DNA of 7,192 bases, taken from the NCBI GenBank assembly GCA_949128015.1, contig CASBRC010000413.1:1-7192 (forward strand). Reading direction: 5' to 3'. The first letter of the stretch is position 1. Each line of letters starts with the position of its first letter. Shown one piece after another: positions 6,758 through 7,192 of this stretch. The notes beneath the pieces are model-generated. The model did no database searches. It was not told where the DNA came from and saw only the letters and a list, made by a program, of their open reading frames with translations. This stretch comes from Synechococcales cyanobacterium PMM_0003. GTDB taxonomy: Bacteria > Cyanobacteriota > Cyanobacteriia > Pseudanabaenales > Pseudanabaenaceae. The position numbers and the translations under genes were made by a program.

Positions 6758-7192
6758 ATGCTTGGGAAATTGATAGAAGATCATGAGTTGCAAGTGGAGT
6801 GGAAATGGACACAGCGTATTGCCGTTTTTATGGTGATTAGCAATGTTTTTATGCCCGCTTTGACATCAATACTGGCTCTATTTGTGTTGTTTAAGCATGG
6901 ATGGAGAGCGATCGCAACACCAGTTAGTCGCGCATATTTTTGGCTGTCAGTATGGATGATTTTCACGACAGTTATTGCTTTCAATATCCCGACTGCCGCA
7001 GGAGGACTAGCTAACTTCTTGCCATATTTTCTTCTAGCTGCCATTACTAGCTTTATTATCCGTACTCCTCCTCAATTTATTCATGTTCTATGGCTATTGG
7101 TTCTTAGTTCCATTCTGGTAAGTAGCTTTGGTGTTTTGCAAGCAATTCTCGATCGCCCTGATTGGATCTTCCCAAAGGTTATTTTTGATAGC
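6758..7192 (+). CDS. O-antigen ligase/polymerase-like membrane protein (partial, N-terminal 145 residues)
   Basis: The frame is open to the window end. About four membrane segments are visible: residues 21-45, 60-76, 84-101 and 107-127. The pattern HGWRAIATPVSRAYFWLSVW, then GLANFLPYFLLAAI (83-96), IIRTPPQFIHVLWLLVLSS and FGVLQAI resembles the N-terminal part of cyanobacterial Wzy/WaaL-type proteins (O-antigen ligase or polymerase, the superfamily that also contains IctB). These act in the cytoplasmic membrane on lipid-linked glycans; the family-defining domain lies further on, outside the window. ATG 6758 begins one base after a long palindrome, so no free Shine-Dalgarno sequence is available; the next in-frame ATG (6830) is already within the first membrane segment. 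The specific substrate cannot be told. Confidence 0.75.
   Translation, partial: MLGKLIEDHELQVEWKWTQRIAVFMVISNVFMPALTSILALFVLFKHGWRAIATPVSRAYFWLSVWMIFTTVIAFNIPTAAGGLANFLPYFLLAAITSFIIRTPPQFIHVLWLLVLSSILVSSFGVLQAILDRPDWIFPKVIFDS

Noticed and set aside
6781..7044. 87-codon minus-strand ORF
   Set aside because: It is antisense to the O-antigen ligase-like frame, whose membrane pattern is convincing.

Overview
The window looks like chromosomal DNA of a cyanobacterium. It carries a bifunctional RibBA with the long cyanobacterial C-terminal extension, a MenB of the phylloquinone pathway, the cytochrome b6f small subunit PetM, and a groES-groEL operon with both CIRCE and a cyanobacterial K-box. There are nine copies of the octamer GCGATCGC (HIP1) in 7.2 kb (positions 899, 1893, 3227, 3729, 3842, 4844, 5462, 5880, 6908). 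The palindrome style suggests a Pseudanabaena-like filamentous species, but that is a guess.

Layout. 1-262: a palindrome and the probable ribBA promoter. 263-1963 (+): ribBA, TTG start. 1914-2045 (-): a 43-residue single-pass membrane protein whose gene overlaps the ribBA 3' end antisense. 2086-2136: a perfect palindrome one base past the menB stop. 2138-2968 (-): menB. 3134-4233 (+): two reading frames that probably form one gene, a ribbon-helix-helix-like N-terminus followed by an acidic protein, joined or broken at a run of five G. 4236-4304: long hairpin. 4364-4474 (+): petM, missed by long-ORF calling. 4480-4552: small hairpin plus long palindrome running into the K-box. 4547-4617: K-box, promoter and CIRCE. 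4666-4977 and 5039-6673 (+): groES and groEL. 6686-6756: small hairpin plus long palindrome. 6758-7192 (+): start of a multi-spanning membrane protein resembling cyanobacterial O-antigen ligase/polymerase, cut by the window end.

Most genes are ordinary housekeeping genes: flavin synthesis, phylloquinone synthesis, photosynthetic electron transport and protein folding. Three things stand out. First, five long, nearly perfect palindromes with arms of 23 to 36 bp sit between transcription units, often beside or containing a smaller GTAGAG-type hairpin. Second, the groES leader has a layered control region (K-box, CIRCE and alternative stems) into which one palindrome abuts. Third, the 3134-4233 locus is either a programmed -1 frameshift gene or a recently broken one. 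I found no CRISPR array, tRNA, rRNA or recognisable transposase.
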